Shown in pieces: positions 40,661 through 52,826 of a stretch of DNA of 64,000 bases (positions are counted from its first letter, which is position 1; every line of letters starts with the position of its first letter). This DNA comes from UBA953 sp041191065. Lineage in GTDB: Bacteria; Verrucomicrobiota; Verrucomicrobiia; Opitutales; UBA953. The notes below the pieces were generated by a model, which saw only the letters and a list, made by a program, of their open reading frames with translations, searched no databases and was not told where the DNA came from. The translations under genes and the position numbers were made by a program. The stretch is taken from assembly GCA_041191065.1 (NCBI GenBank), contig JBEEPO010000001.1, positions 1-64,000 on the forward strand. The letters are read 5' to 3'.

Positions 40661-41755
40661 TCAGAGTCGGGCGAGGATCGCCGCGCCCATGGCCTTCGTG
40701 CCCACGGCCTTGCCGCCACCGGCGATGTCCGCGGTGCGGATGCCTTCGGCGATGGTCTTCTCGACCGCGAGCTCGATGGCCTTGGCTTCGGCCTCGAGGC
40801 CGAAGGAGTGGCGGAGCATCAGGGCGGCGGAGAGGATCTGGGCGCACGGGTTGGCCTTGTCCTGGCCGGCGATGTCGGGGGCGGTGCCGCCCGAAGGCTC
40901 GTAGAGGCCGTAGCCGTAACCGTGGCGGTTGCGGTTCGCGCCGAGGGAGGCGGAGGCCATCATGCCGAGGGAGCCGCAGATGACGGCCATCTCGTCGGAG
41001 AGGATGTCGCCGAACATGTTCTCGGTCAGCAGCACGTCGAACTGCGCGGGCTTGAGGACGAGCTGCATCGCGGCGTTGTCGATATACATCACCGTGAGGG
41101 CGATGTCCGGCGCGGTGGCCTTGAGACGGTCGGCGACGACCTTGCGCCAGAGGACGGAGGTCTGGAGGACGTTGGCCTTGTCGACGAGGGTGATGTGCTT
41201 GCGACGGGCGCGCGCGGTGGCGATGGCGACGTCGGTGATGCGTTCGATCTCCGACTTGCGGTAGACCATCGTGTCGATGGCCTCGATGTCGCCGCCGTCG
41301 ATCTCCTTGGTGGACTTCGGTCCGAAGTACAGGCCGCCGGTGAGCTCACGGATGCAGACCATGTCGACGCCGTTCGGGATGCGGTCCGGGCGGATCGGCG
41401 AGGTGTCGATGAGGTTCTTCAGCAGCAGGCCGGGACGGACGTTGGCGTAGAGCGTGAAGTGCTTGCGGAGCGGCAGGAGGGAGGCGCGCTCCGGCTGTTC
41501 GGCCGGGGGGAGCTTCTCCCATTTCGGGCCGCCCACGGAACCGAAGAGGATGGCGTCCGCGGCGCGGCAGGCCTCGAGGGTCGAGTCCGGCAGGGCCTTG
41601 CCATGGTTGTCGATGCCCGCGCCGCCCACGTCGTGGGTGGAGTGCTCGAGGGTGTGGCCTGACTTCTTCAGGACGGCCTCGAGGACGGGCAGGGCGGCGG
41701 CCATGACTTCAGGGCCGATGTAATCGCCAGGCAGGACAGCAATCTTCAGGTGCAT
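40661..41755 (-). CDS. leuB: 3-isopropylmalate dehydrogenase
   Basis: 364 residues. It begins KIAVLPGDYIGPEVMAAALP and contains DAILFGSVGGPKWEKLPPAE, RELTGGLYFGPKS, the Lys in LVDKANVLQTSVLWRKV, and the Mg/NAD segment TENMFGDILSDEMAVICGSL with the C-terminal YGLYEPSGGTAPDIAGQDKA. It oxidises 3-isopropylmalate in leucine synthesis. It stands apart from ilvNC, which are 37 kb away in this window. Confidence 0.97.
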   Translation of the reverse strand: MHLKIAVLPGDYIGPEVMAAALPVLEAVLKKSGHTLEHSTHDVGGAGIDNHGKALPDSTLEACRAADAILFGSVGGPKWEKLPPAEQPERASLLPLRKHFTLYANVRPGLLLKNLIDTSPIRPDRIPNGVDMVCIRELTGGLYFGPKSTKEIDGGDIEAIDTMVYRKSEIERITDVAIATARARRKHITLVDKANVLQTSVLWRKVVADRLKATAPDIALTVMYIDNAAMQLVLKPAQFDVLLTENMFGDILSDEMAVICGSLGMMASASLGANRNRHGYGYGLYEPSGGTAPDIAGQDKANPCAQILSAALMLRHSFGLEAEAKAIELAVEKTIAEGIRTADIAGGGKAVGTKAMGAAILARL

Positions 41756-41893
41756 AGGAGGGAAGGGCAGTAAAGATGAACCGCGGCGTCGAGGGCAAGG
41801 AGAAGCGAGGGGGCGGAACGCCGAAAATCGGACTTCCGGGTGGTTGCCAACGCGTCCGCCCGGGCCCTACTCTGGCCGCCCTTACCCCCGCGT

Positions 41894-43153
41894 ATGTCCT
41901 CCCAACCTCTCGTCATCGGCAAATTCTCCCTCGGCATGGGCGACCGCTTCGCCCACGAAGCCGAAGCCCAGCTCGCCGCCTGCCTTGCGGCCAAGAAGCT
42001 CGGCGTTGAGATCGTGCCGGTCTGGAACAAGTCCAACCGCGAGCACAACATCATCGGCTCCGAGCCGACCAGCACCCGCGCCGCGGCCGACGCCGCCGTG
42101 AAGGCCCTCGGCTGGACCGCCCCGTACTTCCTTGACGCCGACCACATCGGCCTGAAGACCGTCGACCGTTTCGTCGGCGTCTCCGACTTCTTCACCATCG
42201 ACGTCGCCGACTTCATCGCCCAGCCGGCCGACCCCGCCGCGGTCAAGGCCTTCGTCGACCGCCACCCTGAGCTCGTCGGCACGCTCACCCTCGCCGGCAT
42301 CGGCCGTCCGTTCACGACCACGCGCGCCGACGTCGAGCGCACGGCCGCCAAGTTCCTCCTCGCCGTCCAGGAAGCCGGCAAGGTCTACCGCCATATCGTC
42401 TCGGTGAAGGGCGTCGGCCGCTTCGTCCCGGAGATCTCGATGGACGAGACCGACAGCCCGCAGACCCCTCCTGAACTGCTCGTGATCCTCGCGGCCATCG
42501 CCGACGAAGGCGTGCCGATCCAGACCATCGCTCCGAAGTTCACCGGCCGTTTCAACAAAGGCGTCGATTACGTCGGCGACCTCGCCCAGTTCGAACGCGA
42601 GTTCAACGACGACCTCTGCGTCATCGCCCACGCGGTGAAGCAGTACGGCCTCCCGGCCAACCTGAAGCTCTCCGTGCACAGCGGCAGCGACAAGTTCTCC
42701 CTCTACCCGGCCATCCGGCGCGCCCTCGCCAAGCATGGCGCCGGCGTCCACGTGAAGACCGCGGGCACGACCTGGCTCGAGGAAGTCATCGGCCTCGCCG
42801 AAGCCGGCGGCGCCGGCCTCGCCCTCGCCAAGGAGATCTACGCCGAAGCCCTGGCGCACATGGACGAGCTCTGCCAGCCCTACGCGACCGTCATCGACAT
42901 CGACCGTTCCAAGCTCCCGGCCGCCGCCGTCGTCAACGGCTGGACCAGCGAGCAGTTCGTCGGCGCCCTGCGCCACGACCAGAAGAACCCGCTCTACAAC
43001 GCCAATATCCGCCAGCTGATCCACGTCGGCTTCAAGGTCGCCGCCAAGATGGGCCCTCGCTACCTCGATCAGCTCAAGGCCTGCCGCGAGTCGTGCGCAC
43101 GCAATGTGACCGGCAACCTCTTCGACCGCCACATCAAGCCGCTCTTCCTGTGA
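41894..43153 (+). CDS. uxaE: Tagaturonate epimerase UxaE
   Basis: 419 residues from ATG 41894. It matches the tagaturonate epimerase family (UxaE, described from Thermotoga): SLGMGDRFAHEAEAQLAA, WNKSNREHNIIGSEPTSTRA, YFLDADHIGLKTVDRFVGVS, LKLSVHSGSDKFSLYPAIRR, VHVKTAGTTWLEEVIGLAEA and LIHVGFKVAAKMGPRYLDQL. The enzyme converts D-tagaturonate to D-fructuronate, a bypass in galacturonate catabolism. No other uronate gene is adjacent, but glycan-processing genes are common in the window. Confidence 0.88.
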   Translation: MSSQPLVIGKFSLGMGDRFAHEAEAQLAACLAAKKLGVEIVPVWNKSNREHNIIGSEPTSTRAAADAAVKALGWTAPYFLDADHIGLKTVDRFVGVSDFFTIDVADFIAQPADPAAVKAFVDRHPELVGTLTLAGIGRPFTTTRADVERTAAKFLLAVQEAGKVYRHIVSVKGVGRFVPEISMDETDSPQTPPELLVILAAIADEGVPIQTIAPKFTGRFNKGVDYVGDLAQFEREFNDDLCVIAHAVKQYGLPANLKLSVHSGSDKFSLYPAIRRALAKHGAGVHVKTAGTTWLEEVIGLAEAGGAGLALAKEIYAEALAHMDELCQPYATVIDIDRSKLPAAAVVNGWTSEQFVGALRHDQKNPLYNANIRQLIHVGFKVAAKMGPRYLDQLKACRESCARNVTGNLFDRHIKPLFL

Positions 43154-43162
43154 GCGGAAGCG

Positions 43163-43615
43163 TCAGCGGTCGGGCGAAGGCGCGGTTTCATCCGCGCCTT
43201 CTCGTTTGGCTTCATTACGGTACCATGCCGTGACCCAAAGCACCACGAGCAAGGTCATCACGACGGAGATTTCGATAGCCTTCACGAAGACCAGCAAGAG
43301 CATTTCCTTGCACGTATCGTCATTCAGAAGGCTCAGTAGGTCCGCAAGGATCATCAGAATGGTCAGTATGAGTGAACCCTTGAACAGGAGATGCGAGCGA
43401 CTCCGGGCGGCGAGCGCCAGCAGAAGGTAGGGCAGGACGGTCCCCAGTAAGCATGCGGATATGATGAGGATTTCTCCCGGTTCTTTTTTCCAAAGCTCCA
43501 GGGGATTGCCGAAAACAAAAAGCATCCCCAAGGCTTCGACAAGGGCCACGATGACCGGCAGCCAGAAGGCGATACGCCTCTCCTTGCTGTGCCGGAATTC
43601 TGTTCCAACGTTCAT
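43163..43615 (-). CDS. Hypothetical four-helix membrane protein
   Basis: 150 residues with four hydrophobic segments (about 15-38, 48-70, 77-95 and 108-130) and short charged ends (KERR near the N-terminus, NEAKREGADE near the C-terminus). I recognise no family. Its base composition is visibly less GC-rich than that of uxaE and hemB on either side, which may mean later arrival. It converges with uxaE, with a nine-base gap. Confidence 0.6.
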   Translation of the reverse strand: MNVGTEFRHSKERRIAFWLPVIVALVEALGMLFVFGNPLELWKKEPGEILIISACLLGTVLPYLLLALAARSRSHLLFKGSLILTILMILADLLSLLNDDTCKEMLLLVFVKAIEISVVMTLLVVLWVTAWYRNEAKREGADETAPSPDR

Positions 43616-43639
43616 GGCTGGAACGCCCGTATCCGGGCC

Positions 43640-44650
43640 TTACCTCTTCGCCGCGAAGTCGCGGGCGTAGGCCTCGGCGAAGTAGGTGAGGATCGCGTCG
43701 GCGCCGGCGCGGCGGATGGCGAGGAGCGACTCGTCGCGCGTGGCGCGGAGGTCGAGCCAGCCCTTCTCGGCGGCGGCGTGCAGCTGGGCGTATTCGCCCG
43801 AGACCTGGTAAGCGGCGATCGGGAGATTCGTCGACTCGCGCAGGTCGCGGATGATGTCGAGATAGGCGCCGGCGGGCTTCACCATCAGGAGGTCGGCCCC
43901 TTCTTCCGCATCGAGGATCGCCTCGCGGGCGGCCTCGCGGCGGTTGGCCGGATTCATCTGGTAACTGGCCTTGGAAATCGGGGCTTCGCCGGCTTTACGG
44001 GCGCTGCCGACGGCGTCGCGGAACGGGCCGTAGAAGGCCGAAGCGAACTTGGCGGAGTAGGCGAGGATGCCCGTGCCGGTGTGGCCGGCGGCATCGAGTC
44101 CTTTGCGGATGGCTTTGACGCGTCCGTCCATCATGTCGGACGGGGCGACGAAATCGGCGCCGGCTTGGGCGGTGAAGACCGACATCTTCACGAGCGCTTC
44201 GACGGTGCGATCGTTGTCCACGTCCGTTCCGGCGGCGTTCAGGACGCCGTCATGTCCGTGCGTGGTGTAAGGATCGAGGGCGATGTCCGCGAAGATCACC
44301 GTCCCCGGAGACTTCGCCTTCACCTCGCGGATCGCGCGGTAAGCGAGATTCGACGGGTTGAGGGCTTCGGCGCCTTCGGCGGTCTTGCGGGCCGGGTCGA
44401 CCTTAGGGAAGAGGGCCACGCCGTGGATGCCCAGAGCGAGGAGTTCGGCGCACTTGGCGCCGAGCTGGGCGAGCGGGATGCGGCTGACGCCAGGCAGGGA
44501 GCTGACGGGCTCGGCGACGTCGCCTTCGGTGACGAAGAGCGGCTGGATCAGGTGGCGGGGTTCGACGACCGTCTCGCCGAGCATGGCGCGGATACCGGCC
44601 GAAGCGCGGAGGCGGCGGAGGCGTACGGACTGGTCGAGGGGGGCCGACAT
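43640..44650 (-). CDS. hemB: Delta-aminolevulinic acid dehydratase (porphobilinogen synthase)
   Basis: 336 residues from ATG 44650. Family motifs: HLIQPLFVTEGDVAEPVSSL, FADIALDPYTTHGHDGVLNA, the Schiff-base lysines in YSAKFASAFYGPFRDAV and MVKPAGAYLDIIRDL, and PSDMMDGRVKAIR. The metal loop ALDPYTTHGHDG has no cysteines, so this is the Mg-type rather than the zinc-type enzyme. It condenses two aminolevulinate molecules; hemL, which makes aminolevulinate, lies at 48547. Confidence 0.97.
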   Translation of the reverse strand: MSAPLDQSVRLRRLRASAGIRAMLGETVVEPRHLIQPLFVTEGDVAEPVSSLPGVSRIPLAQLGAKCAELLALGIHGVALFPKVDPARKTAEGAEALNPSNLAYRAIREVKAKSPGTVIFADIALDPYTTHGHDGVLNAAGTDVDNDRTVEALVKMSVFTAQAGADFVAPSDMMDGRVKAIRKGLDAAGHTGTGILAYSAKFASAFYGPFRDAVGSARKAGEAPISKASYQMNPANRREAAREAILDAEEGADLLMVKPAGAYLDIIRDLRESTNLPIAAYQVSGEYAQLHAAAEKGWLDLRATRDESLLAIRRAGADAILTYFAEAYARDFAAKR

Positions 44651-44788
44651 CGGAGGGTTGAGATAGCGGTCAGGACAGGGAAGGGCAACGGCGAAGCCAG
44701 CAGAGGTTGTCCGGGTGAGACACTTTGTCATCCTGACCCGGTTGGGACAGGGACAATCGTCGTTCAGACCTTTGAAAAATCCAATAAA

Positions 44789-44819
44789 GGCAGGGTTTTA
44801 CCTTGGCACACGCCCTGCC
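44789..44819 (+). promoter_or_regulatory. Hairpin in the dnaK leader region
   Basis: GGCAGGG (44789-44795) pairs with CCCTGCC (44813-44819). A -10-like CATAAT follows at about 44831, putting transcription start close to the dnaK ATG at 44854. No CIRCE (TTAGCACTC-N9-GAGTGCTAA) is present. Whether this structure controls heat-shock expression is unknown. Confidence 0.3.
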
Positions 44820-44853
44820 TGTAAAGGGCATAATCCATCTACCAAAATAACAC

Positions 44854-46779
<1,926 letters not shown>

Positions 46780-46815
46780 ACGCAACCGAACCCGGCCGGG
46801 AACGGCCGCTCAGCG

Positions 46816-46850
46816 AAGGCCCGGGCCGCGAGACGCCGGGCCTTCTTGTT
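46816..46850. terminator. Terminator between dnaK and the cation antiporter gene
   Basis: AAGGCCCGG (46816-46824) pairs with CCGGGCCTT (46836-46844), followed by CTTGTT. It lies between convergent genes and ends dnaK; on the minus strand there is no clear T-run. Confidence 0.65.
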
Positions 46851-48451
46851 CACGCCTTCCCCGTGGCGACGTCGGTGATGTCGCCCGCCGCCGAATTGTC
46901 TTCGCTGATCACCGTGAAGTCGGTGCCGGAGACGAGTTCGCTCGGCATTCCTTCCATCAGGCGGACGGCGATGCGCAGTCCCGGGTGGCGCTTGGCGACA
47001 CCATGCAGGAGGGGGCCGGGTTCGGCGATCGGACAGCAGACCAGGAGGGAGCCGGCCTCGGCCAGACCCGCTTCGTTCAGGACTTCGAGCGAGCCGCCGT
47101 CACCGCAGAGCGCGCGGACGCCGGCTTTCTGCAGGCGACGCACCAGGACGATGTCGCTGTCGATGATCGTGAGCGGGATGCCCTTGAGGCGGAGGTCTTC
47201 GCCGACGCGTCGGCCGACGTCGCCGTAACCGACGACGATGGCATGTCCGGGGATGACCGTCTGACCCAGGGTGGGCCGGCTGGCGGCCCGCCGGACACGT
47301 TGGCGAAGCCGCCGGTAGAGGCTGGGATTGAGGGCGATCGAAATCATGGAGGCCGCGACGAGGCCGTTCCAGACGGGTTGGCCGATGAGGCCCAGCGCCT
47401 TGGCCGAAGCCCCGAGCACGAAGGTGAACTCACCGATCTGGCTCAAGGCCGCGCCGATCTGCAGGGCCAGGGGACGCGTCTCGCCGGTGAGCCGCACGAG
47501 CAAGGAAGCCGCGAGCGGCTTGCCGATCACGACCACGCCGAGGAGCACGAGCACGGGCAGCGGATGGGCGATCAGGTCGGCCGGGTCGAAGAGCAAGCCG
47601 ACCGAGACGAAGAACAGCACGGCGAAGGCGTCGCGCAAAGGCAAGGCTTCGGCCGCGGCGCGGGCCGAGAACTCCGAACGTCCCACGACGAGACCGGCGA
47701 GGAACGCCCCCAGCGCCATCGAGACGCCGAAGAACTTCGCGGCGAGCAACGCCATTCCGGGCGCGAGCGCGAGCGTGGCGAGGGTGAAGAGTTCGCGGGA
47801 CTTGGTCGCGTTGACCTTGGCCAGCATCCATGGGATGACGCGTCCGCCGATCAGGATGGCCAGCGTGGCGCAGAGCGCGACTTTCCCCGCGGCGAGGAGG
47901 AGCGGGAGCGCGAGACGACCGAGGTCGCCGGCGCCTTCCTGGGCCAGGACGGGCAGAGCGACCAAAAGCAGTACGGTGAGCAGGTCTTCGACCACGACCC
48001 AGCCCACCGCGATATGGCCGGCGCGCGTGGAGAGGTCGCGATTCTCGCCGAGGACGCGCATCAGCACCACGGTGCTCGCCACGGAAATCGCGAGGCCGGC
48101 GACCAGCGCTTCGTCGGGCGGGACGCCGATGGCGGCGAGACCGCCCCAGGTGAGCAGGGTGGTGAGCAGGCTGGTAAGCAGGGCGCCCGGCACGGAGACC
48201 CGCCAGACGGCGAACAGCTCGTGGAGGTGGAATTTGAGGCCGACGCCGAACATGAGCAGGATGATGCCCATTTCGGCGAACTGTTCGGCGACCTGGAGGT
48301 TGGCCGTAAAGCCCGGCGTGTGCGGGCCGACGGCCACGCCGGCAAGCAGGAAGCCGACCACCGGGGATAGCCCCAGTCGGTGGGCAAGGTAGCCCAGGAT
48401 CAAAGCCGCGGCCATGGCAGCCGCGAAAGTCAGCACGATATCATTACCCAT
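46850..48451 (-). CDS. KefB-type monovalent cation:proton antiporter with TrkA-N domain
   Basis: 533 residues from ATG 48451 (a TTG at 48487 is an alternative). A CPA2 transporter domain of about 12 helices covers residues ~1-385 (LGLSPVVGFLLAGVAVGPHT, SVASTVVLMRVLGENRDLST). The cytoplasmic TrkA-N/RCK nucleotide-binding domain begins HAIVVGYGDVGRRVGEDLRL and includes LTIIDSDIVLVRRLQKAGVR. There is no C-terminal RCK-C domain. It exchanges K+ or Na+ for H+; the gating ligand is unknown. Confidence 0.92.
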   Translation of the reverse strand: MGNDIVLTFAAAMAAALILGYLAHRLGLSPVVGFLLAGVAVGPHTPGFTANLQVAEQFAEMGIILLMFGVGLKFHLHELFAVWRVSVPGALLTSLLTTLLTWGGLAAIGVPPDEALVAGLAISVASTVVLMRVLGENRDLSTRAGHIAVGWVVVEDLLTVLLLVALPVLAQEGAGDLGRLALPLLLAAGKVALCATLAILIGGRVIPWMLAKVNATKSRELFTLATLALAPGMALLAAKFFGVSMALGAFLAGLVVGRSEFSARAAAEALPLRDAFAVLFFVSVGLLFDPADLIAHPLPVLVLLGVVVIGKPLAASLLVRLTGETRPLALQIGAALSQIGEFTFVLGASAKALGLIGQPVWNGLVAASMISIALNPSLYRRLRQRVRRAASRPTLGQTVIPGHAIVVGYGDVGRRVGEDLRLKGIPLTIIDSDIVLVRRLQKAGVRALCGDGGSLEVLNEAGLAEAGSLLVCCPIAEPGPLLHGVAKRHPGLRIAVRLMEGMPSELVSGTDFTVISEDNSAAGDITDVATGKA

Positions 48452-48546
48452 CGCCTTGCTTGGTAGGTCCTTGATGAGAGACCGCAAGCCTCGCCGAACC
48501 TCGGTCGACGCTTGCCCCGCAGGGGTGACTCCATACCTCTGGAGGG

Positions 48547-49824
<1,278 letters not shown>

Positions 49825-49826
49825 TC

Positions 49827-50630
49827 ATGCCTAAGCTCGCCTTCATCGGAGCAGGACGGATGGCCGGCGCCATGGTGCGCGGCCTCCTGCGTTCCCAAGC
49901 CTGCCAGCCTGCGGACATCGCCGTCCTCGGCGGCGCGGGCGTGTCGGCGAGCAACCTAGCCAAGGAGACCGGCGTGCGGCTCGCGACCTCGCCGGCCGAC
50001 CTCCTGTCCGGCGCCGACGCCGTCGTGGTGGCCTGCAAGCCGCAGCAGTTCCTCGGCCTCGACTCCGCCTTTGCCGCGCCGGCGCAGGGTAAGCTTATTC
50101 TTTCCGTCCTCGCCGGCACGCGCCTGGCGACCCTTGGCGCGTTCTTCGCCGGCGCCCGCAATGTCGCCCGCGCGATGCCCAATACGCCCGGCGCCGTCGG
50201 GCAGGGCATCACCGCCCAGTGCTCCGCCCAGCCGCTCTCCGCGGGCGACGCCGCGTTGATCGCTTCGATCCTCTCCGGCCTCGGCCAGACCATCGACCTC
50301 CCCGAGGACATGTTCAACGCCGTCACCGCCGTCTCCGGCAGCGGACCGGGTTTCTTCTTCGAATACGTCGCAGCCTACGAAGAGGCCGCCGTCGCGCTCG
50401 GCTTCACGCCCGAGCAGGCCAAGCTTCTCGTCCGGCGCACGTTCGAAGGCTCGCTCGCCCTGCTTGAAAGCACGGGCGACACGCCCGACAACCTCCGCGT
50501 GCAGGTGACTTCTCCCGGTGGTACCACGAAGGCCGGCCTCGATGCCCTCGCGGCGGCCAAGTTCCGGGAAGCCGTCGCCGCCGCCCTCATCGCTGCCAAG
50601 AGGCGGGGCGAGGAGCTGGGGAAGAAGTAA
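49827..50630 (+). CDS. proC: Pyrroline-5-carboxylate reductase
   Basis: 267 residues. NAD(P)-binding start KLAFIGAGRMAGAMVRGLLR, middle RAMPNTPGAVGQGITAQCSA, and the substrate-binding helices TAVSGSGPGFFFEYVAAYEE, ending LRVQVTSPGGTTKAGLDALA. It catalyses the last step of proline synthesis. It is spaced two bases from hemL and surely co-transcribed. Confidence 0.97.
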   Translation: MPKLAFIGAGRMAGAMVRGLLRSQACQPADIAVLGGAGVSASNLAKETGVRLATSPADLLSGADAVVVACKPQQFLGLDSAFAAPAQGKLILSVLAGTRLATLGAFFAGARNVARAMPNTPGAVGQGITAQCSAQPLSAGDAALIASILSGLGQTIDLPEDMFNAVTAVSGSGPGFFFEYVAAYEEAAVALGFTPEQAKLLVRRTFEGSLALLESTGDTPDNLRVQVTSPGGTTKAGLDALAAAKFREAVAAALIAAKRRGEELGKK

Positions 50631-50669
50631 GGGATTCCGCCGGAGGCGGACGCCGTGGAGGGGATGGGG

Positions 50670-51155
50670 TCAGTCGGCCGACCGATTTACCCGTCGCCAC
50701 AGATGCCACGTGTTGAGCGCCGCCGCCGGGACCAGCACGAAGGCGTAATATGAGAACAGGGCGAAGACGGGATGCAGGATCACGCAGCCGAGGGTGAGCT
50801 GCCCCCATGGTTCGTTCGGTTCAAGGACTCCCCAGAGCAGCTGCGCATACAGGAAGCCGTAAAGGGTCGCGCCGATCAGCAGCGACAGGGGGCTCCAGAG
50901 GAAGAGCGACAGGGCGCTCCTGCCCTTGAGGAAACGGCGGAAGAGCGCGGTGACGGCGACGCCGGACAGCATGCTCGCGATCACCATGACGAAGCAGACG
51001 TCCCACTGCATGGGATACCTCCTGAAGTTCTCCGGACCGTCGTAGTAATTGAACAGAGGGGTCGGGTTCAGGATGAGAATCGGCGCGAGCGCCCAGAGGG
51101 TGCCGTAAAGGAGGCCCAGCCGGTGGCTCTTCCAGAGCGCTTTTAGGGTTTCCAT
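50670..51155 (-). CDS. Hypothetical four-helix membrane protein
   Basis: 161 residues from ATG 51155 with four hydrophobic segments (about 12-30, 50-70, 85-108 and 120-145) and a recognisable but unassigned aromatic loop (PTPLFNYYDGPENFRRYPMQ). I do not recognise a family. The frame remains open upstream into the sulfatase gene region, but only the part from 51155 looks like a protein. It converges with proC. Confidence 0.6.
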   Translation of the reverse strand: METLKALWKSHRLGLLYGTLWALAPILILNPTPLFNYYDGPENFRRYPMQWDVCFVMVIASMLSGVAVTALFRRFLKGRSALSLFLWSPLSLLIGATLYGFLYAQLLWGVLEPNEPWGQLTLGCVILHPVFALFSYYAFVLVPAAALNTWHLWRRVNRSAD

Positions 51156-51178
51156 GGAACGTATCGGTCCCGCTTCCC

Positions 51179-52822
51179 TTACTTCTTCTTGCCCTTCTTG
51201 ACGGTTTGGCCGCCGGGGAGGCGCTTCTGGCCTTGGTTGGGCAACGGGCCGGCGAGGGGCGGGGTCTCGAAATACTTGCCGTCCTCGAGCATGCGCGGAT
51301 CGCCGGTCTCGCGGAGGATCGTGAAGAGGCGCTCGGTCATCTCCTTGCGCACGGCGGCATAAGCGGGTGACTCGGCAACGTTGTTCATCTCGTGCGGGTC
51401 GGCCTTCAGGTCGTAGAGCTCGAACATGGGACGTCGGCCGTAGAACTTCTCGAACAGCGCGGACCACTCGGGCGACTTGCGCGCGCCGACGAACCAGGCC
51501 TTGGTCGGGCCGGCATCGTCGTCGGGCAGCGTCACGAAGGTCGTCTGGGCGACTTCGTCGAAGGTCGGCTCGTTCGTGCCGTCGAGGCGATAGGGATTAC
51601 CCAGCGGCCAGCGCTCGGGCTTGAAGTTGACGATCAGCACATGGTCCTGGGTGCGCAGGGCGCGCTGCGGGTAGGGCGAATAGTCGGGACGAGCGACCTC
51701 GACGTGCCGTTCGCGGCCGGCGACGACCCAGGTGCGGGTCGGGTCGACCTGGCCTTGGCGGTCCGACTTCAGGACGTTCCAGAGCGAACGGCCCGTCATC
51801 ACCGCGGGCGGCTTCACGCCGCCGGCTTCGAGGAAGGTCGGGGCCAGGTCGGGTAGCGTCACCATGTCGTCCACCACGCGTCCGCCCTGCACGCCGGCGC
51901 CGGCGACGATGAGCGAGACGCCAGTGCCGAAGCCGTAGAGGTTGCACTTGCCGTGCGGGAAGCCCGGGGCGCCGTGGTCACCGCTCACGGCGATCAGCGT
52001 CTTGCCGCGTTCGCCGGCGCGGTCGAGTTCCTCGAGCAGCACGCCCATCGCGGCGTCGAGGGCCTGGACTTCGCCGAGGTAGTCGGCGAGGTCCTCGCGG
52101 ACCACCGGGACGTCCGGCAGGAAGGCCGGCAGCTTGCCTTTGAGGGCATCGGGATCGAGCCCCCAGAGTTTCTGTCCGCTGCCGCGGACCCAGGCCCGGT
52201 GGGTGTTGGTCGGTCCGAACCAATAGGCGAAGGGCTGGTCGGCGGCTTTGGCCGCGAGCATCGCGCGGAAGTTGCCGCGGACCTCTTCGAGGAGTTTCGC
52301 GCGAGCGGCTTCGACCGTGGCGCCTTTCGCCACGAGGTCGGTCGCGTTTTCCGAGAAGTTATTGAAGGCCCGTCCTGATTTCTCGAAGGCGTGTTGCTGG
52401 CCGCCGTAAGGGGCGTCGGCGGGCGAGCCGGGGCTCCAGACCTTATAGGACTTACCGAGGTGATAGCCGGCGTCGCGGAGGAGCAGCGGATAGGTCGGGA
52501 TGGATTCGTCCCAGACCGCGCCTTGGAGGATGGCGCCGCGGCCGGTACGCCAGAAGTGCTGGCCCGAGAGCAGCGAACTGCGGCAGGGCGTGCAGGAGGG
52601 CGCGTTGACGTGCGCGTTGCGGAAGAGCACGCCCTCTTTGGCGAGGCGGTCGAGGTTCGGGGTGCGGAGCAGTCCGTTCGCGCCGGCTAGGTTGCCATGC
52701 TCGGCGTAGATGCGGGCGAAGCGACCCCAGTCGTCGGCGAAGAAGAAGAGGATGTTCGGACGCGGTTCCGCGGCCGGGGCTATGGCGGCGAGGAGCAGGA
52801 CCAGGACGGAGAAGCGGCGCAT
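51179..52822 (-). CDS. Exported S1-family sulfatase with CTPCR active-site motif
   Basis: 547 residues with signal peptide (about 1-18). The sulfatase fold is clear: NILFFFADDWGRFARIYAEH, the formylglycine motif C-T-P-C-R at residues 77-81, YWFGPTNTHRAWVRGSGQK, VSGDHGAPGFPHGKCNLYG and FELYDLKADPHEMNNVAES. The motif has Cys instead of Ser at its fourth position, which is rare but keeps the CxPxR core. A Lys-rich tail ends the protein. It lies five bases downstream of another sulfatase gene, forming an operon. Confidence 0.93.
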   Translation of the reverse strand: MRRFSVLVLLLAAIAPAAEPRPNILFFFADDWGRFARIYAEHGNLAGANGLLRTPNLDRLAKEGVLFRNAHVNAPSCTPCRSSLLSGQHFWRTGRGAILQGAVWDESIPTYPLLLRDAGYHLGKSYKVWSPGSPADAPYGGQQHAFEKSGRAFNNFSENATDLVAKGATVEAARAKLLEEVRGNFRAMLAAKAADQPFAYWFGPTNTHRAWVRGSGQKLWGLDPDALKGKLPAFLPDVPVVREDLADYLGEVQALDAAMGVLLEELDRAGERGKTLIAVSGDHGAPGFPHGKCNLYGFGTGVSLIVAGAGVQGGRVVDDMVTLPDLAPTFLEAGGVKPPAVMTGRSLWNVLKSDRQGQVDPTRTWVVAGRERHVEVARPDYSPYPQRALRTQDHVLIVNFKPERWPLGNPYRLDGTNEPTFDEVAQTTFVTLPDDDAGPTKAWFVGARKSPEWSALFEKFYGRRPMFELYDLKADPHEMNNVAESPAYAAVRKEMTERLFTILRETGDPRMLEDGKYFETPPLAGPLPNQGQKRLPGGQTVKKGKKK

Positions 52823-52826
52823 GGGG

